Notes: a model not told the origin generated them from the letters alone. Shown: positions 51,697 to 61,457, counted from the first letter of the stretch. The stretch: DNA of 64,000 nucleotides from Anaerolineales bacterium (GCA_016927315.1 JAFGMV010000051.1:21277-85276); one strand, 5' to 3'. Numbers and translations: made by a program.

Positions 51697-52464
51697 CTAC
51701 TGCCCCACGTCTATTCCGGTCAATCGCGTCAGTACCCGGTGAAAAAGAAAAAAAGGCAGCAGTAACACCAGGTGCACCAAGGCGCTCAATCCAAACACAA
51801 GGGCCGCAGAACGTAAAAACGCATTTACCCAGGGAGCCAGGTACGCTAACATCCATGGCCCGGCGCCTGCCAGGATTGCCAGAACGAGCAGTACCAGGAT
51901 CCATAAACCAACCGGTCTCCAGGCATAACGATCCGAGGCAGAAGGCAGCATGGTACTAGAGACCGCGAAGGTCAGGTACAGCCAGGGTAAAAAATCCTTT
52001 ACCTTTGGGATCAATCCCAACCCGAGAATAAACAAGCCTACCTGCCCGTTGCGCAGTACATCCCAAAGAGGCAGCAGGTCAAGATGGAAAATAGCTGCAT
52101 AGGCGATAAACAATCCCCCGCTGATGATTGGCGCTGCTCCAATCAAAGAATCTCTAACAATATCTGATTTTGCGGTCTCGACGTATCCAAGCTGCAGGTA
52201 ACCTTCTGAGGTTGTTTGGGGGATGAATGAAACGCGTCCGGTTGGCACCCGCAGCAATTTTGCCATGATAAAGTGACTCAATTCGTGCAATATCACTCCG
52301 GGAAAGAAAAACAGCGAGAATACCCCCACCGTCAAACCTGGATGACGGGTGATCATAAGCAGAACAGCCTGTATCTCCCGATGCAAAACGCGCTGCAAAA
52401 AAAGGAGTGGCGCCAGTGTTAACAGGAGCCACCCCAATCCATCCAAACCTGTCAAAACCAACAC
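51697..52464 (-). CDS. M50-like membrane zinc metalloprotease
   Basis: The 255-residue protein has about six membrane segments and the zinc motif HELSH in FFPGVILHELSHFIMAKLL, embedded in a membrane helix as in site-2 proteases. The second metal ligand region is less clear. The start GTG 52464 is used, 7 bp after the tpiA stop; it lacks a strong ribosome site. Such proteins cut transmembrane proteins and release regulators. Its presence right behind tpiA and the Ser/Thr kinase suggests signalling or envelope control. Confidence 0.75.
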   Translation of the reverse strand: MLVLTGLDGLGWLLLTLAPLLFLQRVLHREIQAVLLMITRHPGLTVGVFSLFFFPGVILHELSHFIMAKLLRVPTGRVSFIPQTTSEGYLQLGYVETAKSDIVRDSLIGAAPIISGGLFIAYAAIFHLDLLPLWDVLRNGQVGLFILGLGLIPKVKDFLPWLYLTFAVSSTMLPSASDRYAWRPVGLWILVLLVLAILAGAGPWMLAYLAPWVNAFLRSAALVFGLSALVHLVLLLPFFLFHRVLTRLTGIDVGQ

Positions 52465-52470
52465 GCAGCG

Positions 52471-53229
52471 CTAGCCTGCAGCCGCCTGTGCAATTTTGAT
52501 AAAATCATCAGCCTTCAAAGCTGCACCTCCAACCAGGGCGCCATCGATGTCCGGCTGTGAAAAGAAATCAAGAGCATTGTCTCCTTTAACAGATCCACCA
52601 TACTGGACGCGAATGGCCTGGGCGGTTTCTTTGCCGTATAGTCTGGCCAGGGCAGGACGGATGACATCCTTGACAACCGCATTGGCATCCTCCGGTGTAG
52701 CCGTCAGGCCAGTACCAATCGCCCAGATAGGCTCATAAGCAACAACGACCTTGGGCGCCAGGGCAGGATCAAGTTCTTTCAAACCTTCCAGAATCTGGTT
52801 GGTAACAATTACTGCTGTTTCACCGGCTTTATTTTCTTCAAGAGACTCTCCTACACATACAATCGGAATCAACCCAATCGCCTGAGCGGCCTTAACCTTC
52901 TTGTTGACTGTCTCATCGGTTTCTGCAAAATATGCACGCCGCTCAGAATGCCCTATGATGACATACTGACAGAATTCAGAAACCATTACCGGGGATACTT
53001 CTCCAGTAAAGGCGCCGTTTTCTTCCCAGTGCATGTTCTGGGCGCCCAGACCGATTTCAGTGCCTTCCAATAAATTGGAAACAGCAACGATCGAAACAAA
53101 CGTTGGGCAAAGAACTTTCTCCACTCCATTAACCTTGCTCAGGTTTGGAACCATTTCAGAGACCAATGCACGGGCATCTTCGACGGTCTTATTCATTTTC
53201 CAGTTTCCTGCAACTATTGGTGTTCGCAT
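52471..53229 (-). CDS. tpiA: Triosephosphate isomerase
   Basis: ATG 53229 (252 aa, MRTPIVAGNWKMNK) follows GAGGAG. The catalytic residues are all visible: Lys11 in NWKMNK, His94 in IIGHSERR and Glu166 in VAYEPIWAIGTG, plus the phosphate loop YGGSVKGDNA. It interconverts dihydroxyacetone phosphate and glyceraldehyde 3-phosphate. It is downstream of the Ser/Thr kinase in the gapA-pgk cluster. Confidence 0.97.
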   Translation of the reverse strand: MRTPIVAGNWKMNKTVEDARALVSEMVPNLSKVNGVEKVLCPTFVSIVAVSNLLEGTEIGLGAQNMHWEENGAFTGEVSPVMVSEFCQYVIIGHSERRAYFAETDETVNKKVKAAQAIGLIPIVCVGESLEENKAGETAVIVTNQILEGLKELDPALAPKVVVAYEPIWAIGTGLTATPEDANAVVKDVIRPALARLYGKETAQAIRVQYGGSVKGDNALDFFSQPDIDGALVGGAALKADDFIKIAQAAAG

Positions 53230-53295
53230 TTTTTCTCCTCGTAATAGGATGAGTTTATCTTTGACCGAGGAACCCGGCAAAGAGTTGCTTCAAGA

Positions 53296-55113
53296 TCAGG
53301 GAATTTCCCGCAAGAATTGATGGGCAGCATCACGAATCCATGGGGGAGATTGCAAATCAGCCCCCAGTTCTGTAAATATCCTTTCGGCTTCTTCATACCT
53401 GTTTTCCGTCAAGGCGGCCTCGCCTTCCAGGAGCACCGCCATTGGATAATTTGGTTTTAACCGAAGTGCGTCATTGAGCAATCTGTGCCCTTCTTGTGGA
53501 TCGCCATTGAAAAATTGGTAGCGGGCTTCCGTTACCAATAACAGGGGTTTACCGATCCGCCCAATATCATCCCGATCCAGGTATTCCAGCGCCATTGGAT
53601 CTTTGGCGGCCCAAAATAAGGAGGCATGAATACTGTCCATCAGCTCGATTGGAATTTCATCACCCTGTGAGATCAGTATTTTACCTGCCTGAATATACAT
53701 CCCGGCTGCACCCAGGTTTGAACCATGGGCAGCACTTTCATTCCCGGCATGGACAAAAAAATCTAAATCCTGTCCGGCCAGTTCTCCAGCTTTTGCCAGA
53801 GCCGAATAAGACTCTACGGGCATCCTTGCTTCCCAATACGCAAGCGACAAAGCCAGGAAAGCCTGAGGATCTTCAGTTTCTTCCGCCACCTGCTGGGCTG
53901 CGCTTAACTCAGGCGGCAAGTCTCGGGTAGGTTGTCCTTCTGGCTGTTCCGGTTTCGCCGTTTCTTTAACCTCAACCCTTGGTGTTTCGTCCTGAACACG
54001 TACACCTGATATCGATATATCTTCGTTATTACGCCGGATAGCAATAAAAGCAACCAGACAACACAATAAGACCAGCACAGATACTGCTGCGATCATCCAG
54101 GGAGAGCGTTTTTTCTTCTTTGTCGAATCGGTTTTGGTCGAAGGTATATCATCTCTTACAATCGTTTCCGCTTCGCTGGCAACGGCCTCGCCCGGCGCCT
54201 CGACCTTTTCAGGTACTGGCTGCCTCTTTTCGGAGTCCGTCTCAGGCACAGGAACCGTGAGTGTCGTTCCTCGTATCGGCACACCGGATGCATCCCAGGC
54301 GTCTTTAAAGGCCTGTACCATTGAGCTAACATCTACAAAACGATCTGCTCGTTCTTTTGAAAGCGCCTTCAGCAGCACACGCTCTACACTTTCAGGAACA
54401 TTGGTATTGATTTTGCGCGGCATTGGCAAAGGTGTATAAATATGATCATGGATAATTGAGAACGGTGTGTCCGCACTGAAAGGCACCTGGCCGACAACCA
54501 TTTCATACAACATGACCCCAAAAGAATAGATGTCGGTTCCTTCATCCAGGTCCTTGGCGCCCATGGCCTGTTCCGGAGATATGTACTGGGGGGTACCCAT
54601 AATCATATCTGAGGACAGGGTTGATTCCCCCGATTGGGCAATCCGCGCCAGGCCAAAATCAGACAGGTAAACCTGTCCATCTGGGGTGATCAGCACATTG
54701 GATGGTTTAATATCACGGTGTAAAACACCTTGTTTGTGTGAATAAGTAAGGGCTGCCCCAATCGAGTCAACAATACGAATAATTTCACTGCCCGATAATG
54801 GGCCTTTGGACAAATGCGCCTTGAGTGTTTCCCCCTCGATGTATTTCATAACCAGATACGGTCTTTTCTCATGCTCGGCAAAATCATAAACAGGAACGAT
54901 ATTGACATGCTCCAGTTTGGCCACCAGCCGGGCCTCCCTGGTAAAGCGGGCCTGAAAGGTTTCATCTTCCATGAATGCCGGGTGCAGCACTTTTAAGGCT
55001 ACATATCGATCCAGGGCTGCGTGATAAGCCTTGAATACAGTAGCCATGCCCCCCTGACCCAATTGTTCTGTGATGCGATAGGGACCGACTGATTCACCTA
55101 CAACGAAGGGCAT
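53296..55113 (-). CDS. PknB-like Ser/Thr protein kinase with TPR-like C-terminus
   Basis: The 605-residue protein has a cytoplasmic kinase domain (residues 10-275) with the Gly loop LGQGGMATVFKAY, Lys41, HRDIKPSNVL (Asp134) and DFG Asp152; GTPQYISPEQ follows. A juxtamembrane linker is rich in Pro/Glu. One membrane segment lies at about 339-360 (MIAAVSVLVLLCCLVAFIAIR). The extracellular tail of about 240 residues (AYWEARMPVESYSALAKAGELAGQDLDFFVHAGNE, MAVLLEGEAALTENRYEEAERIF) looks like TPR-type helices rather than PASTA domains. GGAGG precedes ATG 55113. It stands between pgk and tpiA. Confidence 0.93.
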   Translation of the reverse strand: MPFVVGESVGPYRITEQLGQGGMATVFKAYHAALDRYVALKVLHPAFMEDETFQARFTREARLVAKLEHVNIVPVYDFAEHEKRPYLVMKYIEGETLKAHLSKGPLSGSEIIRIVDSIGAALTYSHKQGVLHRDIKPSNVLITPDGQVYLSDFGLARIAQSGESTLSSDMIMGTPQYISPEQAMGAKDLDEGTDIYSFGVMLYEMVVGQVPFSADTPFSIIHDHIYTPLPMPRKINTNVPESVERVLLKALSKERADRFVDVSSMVQAFKDAWDASGVPIRGTTLTVPVPETDSEKRQPVPEKVEAPGEAVASEAETIVRDDIPSTKTDSTKKKKRSPWMIAAVSVLVLLCCLVAFIAIRRNNEDISISGVRVQDETPRVEVKETAKPEQPEGQPTRDLPPELSAAQQVAEETEDPQAFLALSLAYWEARMPVESYSALAKAGELAGQDLDFFVHAGNESAAHGSNLGAAGMYIQAGKILISQGDEIPIELMDSIHASLFWAAKDPMALEYLDRDDIGRIGKPLLLVTEARYQFFNGDPQEGHRLLNDALRLKPNYPMAVLLEGEAALTENRYEEAERIFTELGADLQSPPWIRDAAHQFLREIP

Positions 55114-55195
55114 GAAACCTCCAAAATCCCCCCGTCCCTATTGGCCTCCTCGCCTTCTAAAAAAAAGCAGGGAGGCTGCCAGGAAACAGGGGATA

Positions 55196-56371
55196 TTACT
55201 TATCTTGTAACGCGGCCAATCCAGGCAATGTCAGACCTTCGAGCATCTCCAGAGAAGCACCGCCACCGGTTGAGATATGTGTAATTTTACCCGCTAATCC
55301 GGATTTTTTCACTGCAGCGACAGATTCCCCTCCCCCTACGATTGTGACTGCCTCAGTATCTGCCAGCGCCTGGGCTACGCCAAAGGTGCCTTTTGCAAAT
55401 TCAGAGAATTCGAAAACTCCCATCGGCCCATTCCAGACCACAGTCTTGGCCTCTGAGATAACCTTGGTATAGTTGGCCACCGTTTCAGGACCAATATCCA
55501 GGATCCTCCAGCCATCAGGAACAGGTCCCATGTTCATGGTCTTATGGTTGGCGTCGGCACTGAAGCCATCAGCAATAACAATATCTACCGGTAAACGCAG
55601 GGTTGCGCCAGCTTGTGCCAATAATGCCTTGGCTGTTTCGACTGCTTCTTCTTCGACCAGCGAATCTGCAACCGGATATCCCTGTGCTTTAAAGAAAATA
55701 TTGGCCATTCCGCCCCCGATCAGGACTGCATCAGCCTTGCTGAGCAGGTTTTTGATCACGCCAATTTTATCGCTGATCTTGGCTCCGCCCAGGATGGCGA
55801 CAAAGGGTTTCTCAGGGTCGGCAACCGCTTGCCCGAGGTACTTAATTTCCTTTTCAAGCAGGAAACCAGCCACGGCCGGCAGGAAGCGAGCAACACCTTC
55901 CGTGGAAACATGAGCACGATGCGCCGTACCGAACGCATCATTGACATATACATCTGCCAGAGCAGCCAACTGCCTGGCCATGTTCTCATCGTTTTTCTTT
56001 TCTTCACTATGAAAACGAGTATTCTCCAGAATCAGGATATCTCCTGGGGTTAACCCATTGGCGGCTTTTTCAGCTACGGGGCCAACACAGTCCTCTGCAA
56101 AGGCAACCGGCTTTCCCATTACCCGGCTGAGATAGTCGGCTACCGGCTTCAAGGAAAATTGAGGGTCAGGACCATCCTTAGGGCGTCCCAGGTGTGAGCA
56201 CAAGATCAATGCGGCGCCATTCTCCAACAGGTAGTTCAACGTTGGTAAGGCTGCCTGGATACGCGTATCATCTCCAACGACACCATCCTTGACAGGAACG
56301 TTAAAGTCAACCCGTACCAGAACCTTCTTCCCGTTGACATCAATATCTTTGATGGTTTTCTTACTAAACAT
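55196..56371 (-). CDS. pgk: Phosphoglycerate kinase
   Basis: The 391-residue enzyme transfers phosphate from 1,3-bisphosphoglycerate to ADP. The substrate-binding N-terminal motif [15 protein letters not shown] and LCSHLGRPK are present, as are [28 protein letters not shown] and the nucleotide-binding [13 protein letters not shown] near the end. GGAGTGA precedes ATG 56371. It follows gapA by 75 bp, which contain a hairpin. Confidence 0.97.
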   Translation of the reverse strand: MFSKKTIKDIDVNGKKVLVRVDFNVPVKDGVVGDDTRIQAALPTLNYLLENGAALILCSHLGRPKDGPDPQFSLKPVADYLSRVMGKPVAFAEDCVGPVAEKAANGLTPGDILILENTRFHSEEKKNDENMARQLAALADVYVNDAFGTAHRAHVSTEGVARFLPAVAGFLLEKEIKYLGQAVADPEKPFVAILGGAKISDKIGVIKNLLSKADAVLIGGGMANIFFKAQGYPVADSLVEEEAVETAKALLAQAGATLRLPVDIVIADGFSADANHKTMNMGPVPDGWRILDIGPETVANYTKVISEAKTVVWNGPMGVFEFSEFAKGTFGVAQALADTEAVTIVGGGESVAAVKKSGLAGKITHISTGGGASLEMLEGLTLPGLAALQDK

Positions 56372-56394
56372 CCGTCACTCCAAACATCTAATGA

Positions 56395-56425
56395 AACAGG
56401 TGCCAGAAAATTACTGACACCTGTT
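56395..56425 (-). terminator. Hairpin between gapA and pgk
   Basis: AACAGGTG (56395-56402) and CACCTGTT (56418-56425) pair, extended by CAG/CTG after a single mismatch. On the minus strand it is followed by TTTCATT only, so it may attenuate rather than end transcription between gapA and pgk, or protect an mRNA end. Confidence 0.6.
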
Positions 56426-56446
56426 CTCTTGAAAGAAAATTTTCCC

Positions 56447-57469
56447 TTAGAGAGACTTAGCCATCAAAGCGGCCAGGTCTGCGGTACGGCAGGAATAACC
56501 CCATTCGTTGTCATACCAGGCTACGATCTTGAGGAAAGTGCTGGCGCTCTTGCCCAACGCCATCGTAAAGGGCAGGTCAACAGATGAACTGTGCGAATCA
56601 CCCTTGAAGTCAATACTGACCAAGGGCTCGTCCACTGCGGCCATAATGCCTTTGAGCGGCGCCTTTGCGGCGGCATCACGATAAGCCTGGCGCAAGGCCT
56701 CAGTGTCAACTGCCTTTTCAACCTCAACGGTCAGATCGACAACAGAGACGGTTGAAGTGGGGACACGCAAGGCATAGCCATCGATCTTGCCTTCCAGTTC
56801 AGGGATAACCAGGCTGATCGCACGGGCGGCGCCAGTGGTGGTGGGGATGATGCTCATGGCAGCCGCACGGGCGCGGCGCAGGTCTGAATGCGGCAGGTCA
56901 AGGATATTCTGATCATTGGTGTATGCATGGATGGTAGTCATAAAGCCGCGTACGATCTTATAGTTATCGTTCACAACTTTTGCCGCCGGAGCCAGACAGT
57001 TCGTGGTACAGGACGCATTCGAAACCACATGGTGTTTGGAAGTATCATACAGACTTTCATTGACTCCCAGAACAACGGTCAGGTCTTCGTTCTTTGCCGG
57101 AGCTGAGATAATAACTTTCTTGGCTCCACTGTCGAGATGCTTGGCAGCTTCATCACGTTTGCGGAAGAACCCGGTGCTCTCAACAACAATATCGACGCCT
57201 AAATCAGCCCAGGGCAGGTTTCCGGGATCACGTTCAGAAATTGATTTCACTTTCTTTCCGTTGACCACCAAACCATCATCAGTCACTTCAACCGTACCAT
57301 CAAAGCGACCATAGTTCGAGTCGTATTTGAGCAGGTGGGCCATCGTTTTCAGGTCACCCAAATCATTGAACGCAACCACTTCCAGTGTGTCGGAGTGAAA
57401 ATCCTGAATCGCCTTCAACACCTGCCGCCCAATACGGCCAAAACCATTGATACCGACTTTTACAGTCAT
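56447..57469 (-). CDS. gapA: Glyceraldehyde-3-phosphate dehydrogenase, type I
   Basis: The 340-residue enzyme shows the NAD-binding start [15 protein letters not shown], the catalytic Cys154 in [12 protein letters not shown], the [18 protein letters not shown] phosphate site and [11 protein letters not shown]. It oxidises glyceraldehyde 3-phosphate to 1,3-bisphosphoglycerate. AGGAGG precedes ATG 57469. A good promoter lies about 30 bp upstream. It is the first gene of the gapA-pgk-kinase-tpiA cluster. Confidence 0.97.
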   Translation of the reverse strand: MTVKVGINGFGRIGRQVLKAIQDFHSDTLEVVAFNDLGDLKTMAHLLKYDSNYGRFDGTVEVTDDGLVVNGKKVKSISERDPGNLPWADLGVDIVVESTGFFRKRDEAAKHLDSGAKKVIISAPAKNEDLTVVLGVNESLYDTSKHHVVSNASCTTNCLAPAAKVVNDNYKIVRGFMTTIHAYTNDQNILDLPHSDLRRARAAAMSIIPTTTGAARAISLVIPELEGKIDGYALRVPTSTVSVVDLTVEVEKAVDTEALRQAYRDAAAKAPLKGIMAAVDEPLVSIDFKGDSHSSSVDLPFTMALGKSASTFLKIVAWYDNEWGYSCRTADLAALMAKSL

Positions 57470-57497
57470 TTAGAACCTCCTAAAAAGGTATAAGATC

Positions 57498-57526
57498 AAT
57501 AAAGCGCAAAAACTCGCACAAGACAA
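57498..57526 (-). promoter_or_regulatory. Promoter of the glycolysis cluster
   Basis: On the minus strand TTGTCT (57526-57521), a 17-bp spacer and TTTATT (57503-57498) make a plausible sigma-70 promoter before gapA. The rest of the 57470-57720 gap shows no gene, only a pair of GCGGGT-type inverted arms about 60 bp apart. Confidence 0.5.
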
Positions 57527-57720
57527 GATTTTACCATGAGCTATGTATTCGCGGGTTACTTTTTCAGTCAACAATCCATAAATTCCGCCGCTGAGCGATC
57601 TGTTCAATTGAATACCCGCGCACAATCTCGACTGCGGGAGAATAATATGGCAGGCAGATGCATTTCAAGAACCTATCAACTTACCATCACTGCCGGTTGG
57701 TAAAGATACGGGGCAAGTTC

Positions 57721-59025
57721 TCAATCCAGCAAGGGACCGGTGCGTTCATAGAAAAGGTTCATCAGCACTTGGGATAACTTTTTTGAATCATGCCGCCAGG
57801 GATGATCACTATCCAACAAATCGGCACAATATAAGCGTTTATCCTCGCGGGCGCGTGCATCGGCCTTCACCCACTGAGAACCCTGGGGCAATTCCTCTTC
57901 GTAACAATTATTGCAGACAAATAAATCGAACAAATTCTTGCCGATATGATTCTCTACCGCACAGACATGATCGTAGCAAGAATACGCCTCAGTTTCACCC
58001 GCCTGGGTCGCTATATTGCACACAAATATTATGAGCGCCCGGCTTGCCCGGATAGCTGCCAATAAATCTGGAACGAGCAGGTTGGGAAGAATACTGGTAT
58101 ACAAACTGCCTGGACCAATTACAATGATATCAGCGCCAAGTAATGCCTGGATCACCGGAGGGAATGCCGGGGGGTTATTGGGCTCAAGCCAGACACGCCT
58201 GACTTGTCCGGCCATTTCTGGAATACGACTCTCTCCTTCAATGCGCACTTCACTCAGTTGGTTCGGGAGTTGCACATCCGCCACCAACCTGACATTGTGC
58301 AGGGTGGCCGGTAACACACGGCCATGTACCGATAATACCCGGCCCGATTCAGCTACCGCTTCTTCAAAACTTCCGGTGATCTCACTCAAGGCAGTGATGA
58401 AAAGATTGCCAAAAGAGTGTCCATCCAAGCCTGGTGCACCACTAAACCGATATTGAAACAACTGTGTCAGCAAATCTTCATCATTCGACATTGCAGCCAA
58501 ACAGTTTCTGATATCCCCCGGCGGCAAAATCCCGAATGTCTCTCGTAAACGCCCCGAAGAACCTCCATCATCTGCAACCGTGACAATCGCTGTTAAGTTA
58601 TGTGTATGGTCCTTAAATCCACGCAACAATGTCGATAAACCATGCCCCCCACCAATCATCACTACATGCGGACCCCGCCTGCGAAACCGGTATTGAGTAA
58701 TTTCACCAACAACATCGCTGCCTGGTCGCATAAATGGCTTGAGCAGCGAACGATTCAATTGGAATACGCCCCAAGAGATGAAACCCGCCCCCAAAACAGC
58801 AAAGATCAAAACCCGAAGTGGTCGAGGCATAAAACGCAGCGCAACCATCGACACAACTTCAATCACCCAGGTTTGTTGTGGTGAGATGTAAATTTCTGTC
58901 AGCAGGATGGCAAGACCAAGTCCCCATATCGTAATCCCCAACATCAAGAACAATAACCACCGTTTAACACCAATACCTGGTTTAAACCAACGCCCAAACT
59001 GGCGCAGGCCGCGACCAAAACGCAT
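57721..59025 (-). CDS. YvcK/CofD-like gluconeogenesis factor with membrane anchor
   Basis: ATG 59025 (434 aa, MRFGRGLRQF) is chosen because AGGAAA and a strong promoter (59057-59085) lie directly upstream; longer frames run through that promoter. Residues about 20-110 contain two to three membrane segments, then a YvcK/CofD-type Rossmann domain: VVMIGGGHGLSTLLRGFKDHT, TVADDGGSSGRLRETFGILPPGDIRNCL, GNLFITALSEI and VIGPGSLYTSILPNLL. YvcK proteins are needed for growth on gluconeogenic carbon sources and for correct cell-wall machinery, and in some bacteria bind UDP-sugars and are kinase targets. A kinase is encoded in the same cluster. Confidence 0.93.
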   Translation of the reverse strand: MRFGRGLRQFGRWFKPGIGVKRWLLFLMLGITIWGLGLAILLTEIYISPQQTWVIEVVSMVALRFMPRPLRVLIFAVLGAGFISWGVFQLNRSLLKPFMRPGSDVVGEITQYRFRRRGPHVVMIGGGHGLSTLLRGFKDHTHNLTAIVTVADDGGSSGRLRETFGILPPGDIRNCLAAMSNDEDLLTQLFQYRFSGAPGLDGHSFGNLFITALSEITGSFEEAVAESGRVLSVHGRVLPATLHNVRLVADVQLPNQLSEVRIEGESRIPEMAGQVRRVWLEPNNPPAFPPVIQALLGADIIVIGPGSLYTSILPNLLVPDLLAAIRASRALIIFVCNIATQAGETEAYSCYDHVCAVENHIGKNLFDLFVCNNCYEEELPQGSQWVKADARAREDKRLYCADLLDSDHPWRHDSKKLSQVLMNLFYERTGPLLD

Positions 59026-59056
59026 ATACCAGGGTTTCCTGTTTTCCACAAAAAGG

Positions 59057-59085
59057 ATCATAGCAGTGATCAAAAGAATAGTCAA
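59057..59085 (-). promoter_or_regulatory. Promoter of the yvcK-like gene
   Basis: On the minus strand TTGACT (59085-59080), a perfect 17-bp spacer and TATGAT (59062-59057). Transcription would begin near 59050, 25 nt before ATG 59025. This promoter argues against the longer reading frames. Confidence 0.7.
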
Positions 59086-59169
59086 CTTGCTGGTTGAGAT
59101 GAAACCAGCCATGCGAACCACCTGCCAGTAGATCCAGCGAGATCTGTGTCCAGGCTTTTGATGAGGCAG

Positions 59170-59175
59170 TATAAT
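59170..59175 (+). promoter_or_regulatory. TATAAT box for a leaderless ROK kinase mRNA
   Basis: TATAAT is followed by ATGCTCC and then ATG 59183: 7 nt between box and codon, no ribosome site, no clear -35. The ATG inside the spacer (59175) is out of frame with the kinase. Confidence 0.6.
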
Positions 59176-59182
59176 ATGCTCC

Positions 59183-60112
59183 ATGAGCACTTATCTAGCC
59201 ATCGACATCGGCGGTACGCAAATTCGTGCTGCCACATTTAATAATGAATGCACGGAACCAATCAGGCACCAGAGGGCAAAGACGCACGCACCCGATGGTA
59301 CGATTTTCGACCGTCTCTGTGCAACCGTAGAAGACGTTTGGCCTGAACACGGTGGTGTTGTTGCCATTGGGGTCGCCTGTCCAGGCCCTCTTGACCCCAA
59401 GTCTGGAATAATCTTGGACACCCCAAACATTCCTCAATGGGATAACTTCCCGCTGGTGGATAAACTCAAGGAACGATTTAAAGTTCCAATCTATTTGAAT
59501 AACGATGCCAGCCTGGCGTGTCTGGGTGAGTGGCGTTTTGGAGCTGGAAAAGGTCATGAAGATGTACTTTATCTGACCATCAGCACCGGGATCGGCGGAG
59601 GTGTTGTAAGCGAAAATCGCCTGATCCAAGGACATCACGGGTTGGCCACTGAATTGGGACACGTCACCGTAGCTCCAGGCGGCCCAATGTGTGGCTGTGG
59701 TCAACGTGGGCACCTGGAAGCATTTGCCTCCGGACCTTCGATCGTTCGATATGTCAAATTGCAAATGGCAGGGGGCGTCCAATCCACACTCAAGCCCGAA
59801 CCTTCACTTTCAGCCAAACAAGTTTCAGAGGCAGCTGCAGCCGGAGATATTCTTGCCATTTCTGCTTTTTCACGGGCTGGAAAATACCTTGGGATTGCAG
59901 TCGCCAGCTTCCTGCATGCCTTCAACCCATCAATCATCATCTTTGGCGGCGGTGTCTCACAAAGTGGCCCATTGTTGTTCGAACCATTCAAGAAAAGCCT
60001 GGAGAAACACATCATCCATCCAATGTATTTAAAAGATCTGGAGATTGCCACAGCCGAACTTGGCGACAACGCAGGTCTGCTGGGCGCCTTAGCCCTGGCA
60101 CAAATTTCCTGA
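59183..60112 (+). CDS. ROK-family sugar kinase (probable glucokinase)
   Basis: The 309-residue protein has the ATP motif AIDIGGTQIRAA, the sugar-binding segment VPIYLNNDASLACLGEWRFGAG, and STGIGGGVV. The catalytic Asp lies in NNDA. The ROK signature reads GHVTVAPGGPMCGCGQRGHLEAF; the zinc loop normally has CxCGxxGCxE, but here the third Cys is His. It would phosphorylate glucose or a related sugar, feeding the glycolysis cluster. It is divergent from yvcK with a 157-bp region between. Confidence 0.93.
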   Translation: MSTYLAIDIGGTQIRAATFNNECTEPIRHQRAKTHAPDGTIFDRLCATVEDVWPEHGGVVAIGVACPGPLDPKSGIILDTPNIPQWDNFPLVDKLKERFKVPIYLNNDASLACLGEWRFGAGKGHEDVLYLTISTGIGGGVVSENRLIQGHHGLATELGHVTVAPGGPMCGCGQRGHLEAFASGPSIVRYVKLQMAGGVQSTLKPEPSLSAKQVSEAAAAGDILAISAFSRAGKYLGIAVASFLHAFNPSIIIFGGGVSQSGPLLFEPFKKSLEKHIIHPMYLKDLEIATAELGDNAGLLGALALAQIS

Positions 60113-60143
60113 CCGCTTTTTTCCATTACTGGAGATTACCAAA

Positions 60144-61457
60144 ATGAAACCGATGCAGTTGCCCGGACCGAAAGCTCGGGCGTTGATTGAAAGAGACGGC
60201 TCTGTAATATCTCCGTCTTACCCTCGTGGTTACCCATTCGTAATGGACCACGGTAAAGGGGCTGAAGTATGGGATGTGGACGGTAATCGTTTCCTTGATT
60301 TCGCAGCCGGGATAGCTGTCGTGTCAACCGGGCATTCCCACCCGGAAGTTGTTAAAGTAATCCAGGAACAGGTTGAAAAATTTATCCATATTTCTTCCGA
60401 CTATTATCACCCCAGGTGGGTTGAGTTGGGAGAAAAACTCGATGAGATTGCACCTTTTAAAGAACCTGCGATCTCATTCATGTGCAACTCCGGTACTGAA
60501 GCTGTTGAAGCTTCCATAAAACTGGCGCGGTATCGAACCGAGCGCATGAACTTCATCGGTTTTACGGGCGCCTTTCACGGACGCACCATGGGAGCAGTCA
60601 CCTTCACCGCCAGTAAACCGGCCTATCACCGTGGTTTCTACCCACTTATGAACGGTGTCGTCCACGCTCCCTTCCCTAACCCATATCGCCCAATCCTTGA
60701 ACGCCGACCTGGAGAAGATTACGGCGAAACTGTTGTGCGGTATATCGAAGAAGAAATTTTAGGACCCATATTACCCCCACAAGAAGTCGCTGGCATCCTG
60801 GTTGAAACCATCCAGGGTGAAGGTGGTTACATAATTCCGCCAGACGGTTTTTTCCCGGCGCTTCGAGAGCTTTGCGACAGGCATGGAATTATGCTGATCG
60901 CCGACGAAGTCCAATGCGGGATGGGACGCACAGGAAAATGGTGGGCGATTGAACACTTTAACGTCGAACCGGACATCGTCTGTTCTGCAAAAGGCATTGC
61001 CTCCGGTATGCCCCTGGGTGCAACCATAGCCCGAAAGAGTGTGATGGATTGGCCTAGTGGATCCCATGGGAACACCTATGGCGGTAATCCTGTTTCGTGT
61101 GCGGCAGCCTTGAAAACAATCGAACTGATCGAACGAGAATACATGCACAATGCAAAAGAAGTCGGCCAGTATACTCAGGATGCCCTTTGTGAGATCATGG
61201 CTCGTCATTCATGCATTGGAGACGTTCGTGGCTTGGGGTTGATGATCGGGGTTGAATTTGTTCAGGATCGGGAAAGTAAAATCCCGGACGATGCTATTCG
61301 CGACCAGATCGTAGACCGGGCCTTCGAACGAGGACTTCTATTGCTTGGGTGCGGCAAAAGTACTTTGCGGATCGCCCCACCTCTAAGTATCACCAGAAAT
61401 GAGATTGACGAAGGCCTGAAAATATTGGAAGAGGCCATCCTCCTGGCCAAAAAATAA
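60144..61457 (+). CDS. Class III PLP aminotransferase (GABA/acetylornithine type)
   Basis: The 437-residue enzyme has the class III layout: EVWDVDGNRFLDFAAGIAVVSTGHSHPEV, FMCNSGTEAVEASIKLAR, FHGRTMGAVTFT, VETIQGEGGYI, LIADEVQCGMGRTGKWWA and the PLP-binding Lys in CSAKGIASGMPLGA. It could be 4-aminobutyrate, acetylornithine or ornithine aminotransferase; the sequence alone does not decide, and no arginine or GABA pathway gene is adjacent. It follows the ROK gene by 31 bp and has GGAG upstream. Confidence 0.92.
   Translation: MKPMQLPGPKARALIERDGSVISPSYPRGYPFVMDHGKGAEVWDVDGNRFLDFAAGIAVVSTGHSHPEVVKVIQEQVEKFIHISSDYYHPRWVELGEKLDEIAPFKEPAISFMCNSGTEAVEASIKLARYRTERMNFIGFTGAFHGRTMGAVTFTASKPAYHRGFYPLMNGVVHAPFPNPYRPILERRPGEDYGETVVRYIEEEILGPILPPQEVAGILVETIQGEGGYIIPPDGFFPALRELCDRHGIMLIADEVQCGMGRTGKWWAIEHFNVEPDIVCSAKGIASGMPLGATIARKSVMDWPSGSHGNTYGGNPVSCAAALKTIELIEREYMHNAKEVGQYTQDALCEIMARHSCIGDVRGLGLMIGVEFVQDRESKIPDDAIRDQIVDRAFERGLLLLGCGKSTLRIAPPLSITRNEIDEGLKILEEAILLAKK

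Noticed and set aside
59026..59190. N-terminal extension of the yvcK-like gene to 59190
   Set aside because: A TTGACT-17-TATGAT promoter lies inside that extension, and it would overlap the start of the divergent kinase gene; the family-like N-terminus begins at ATG 59025.
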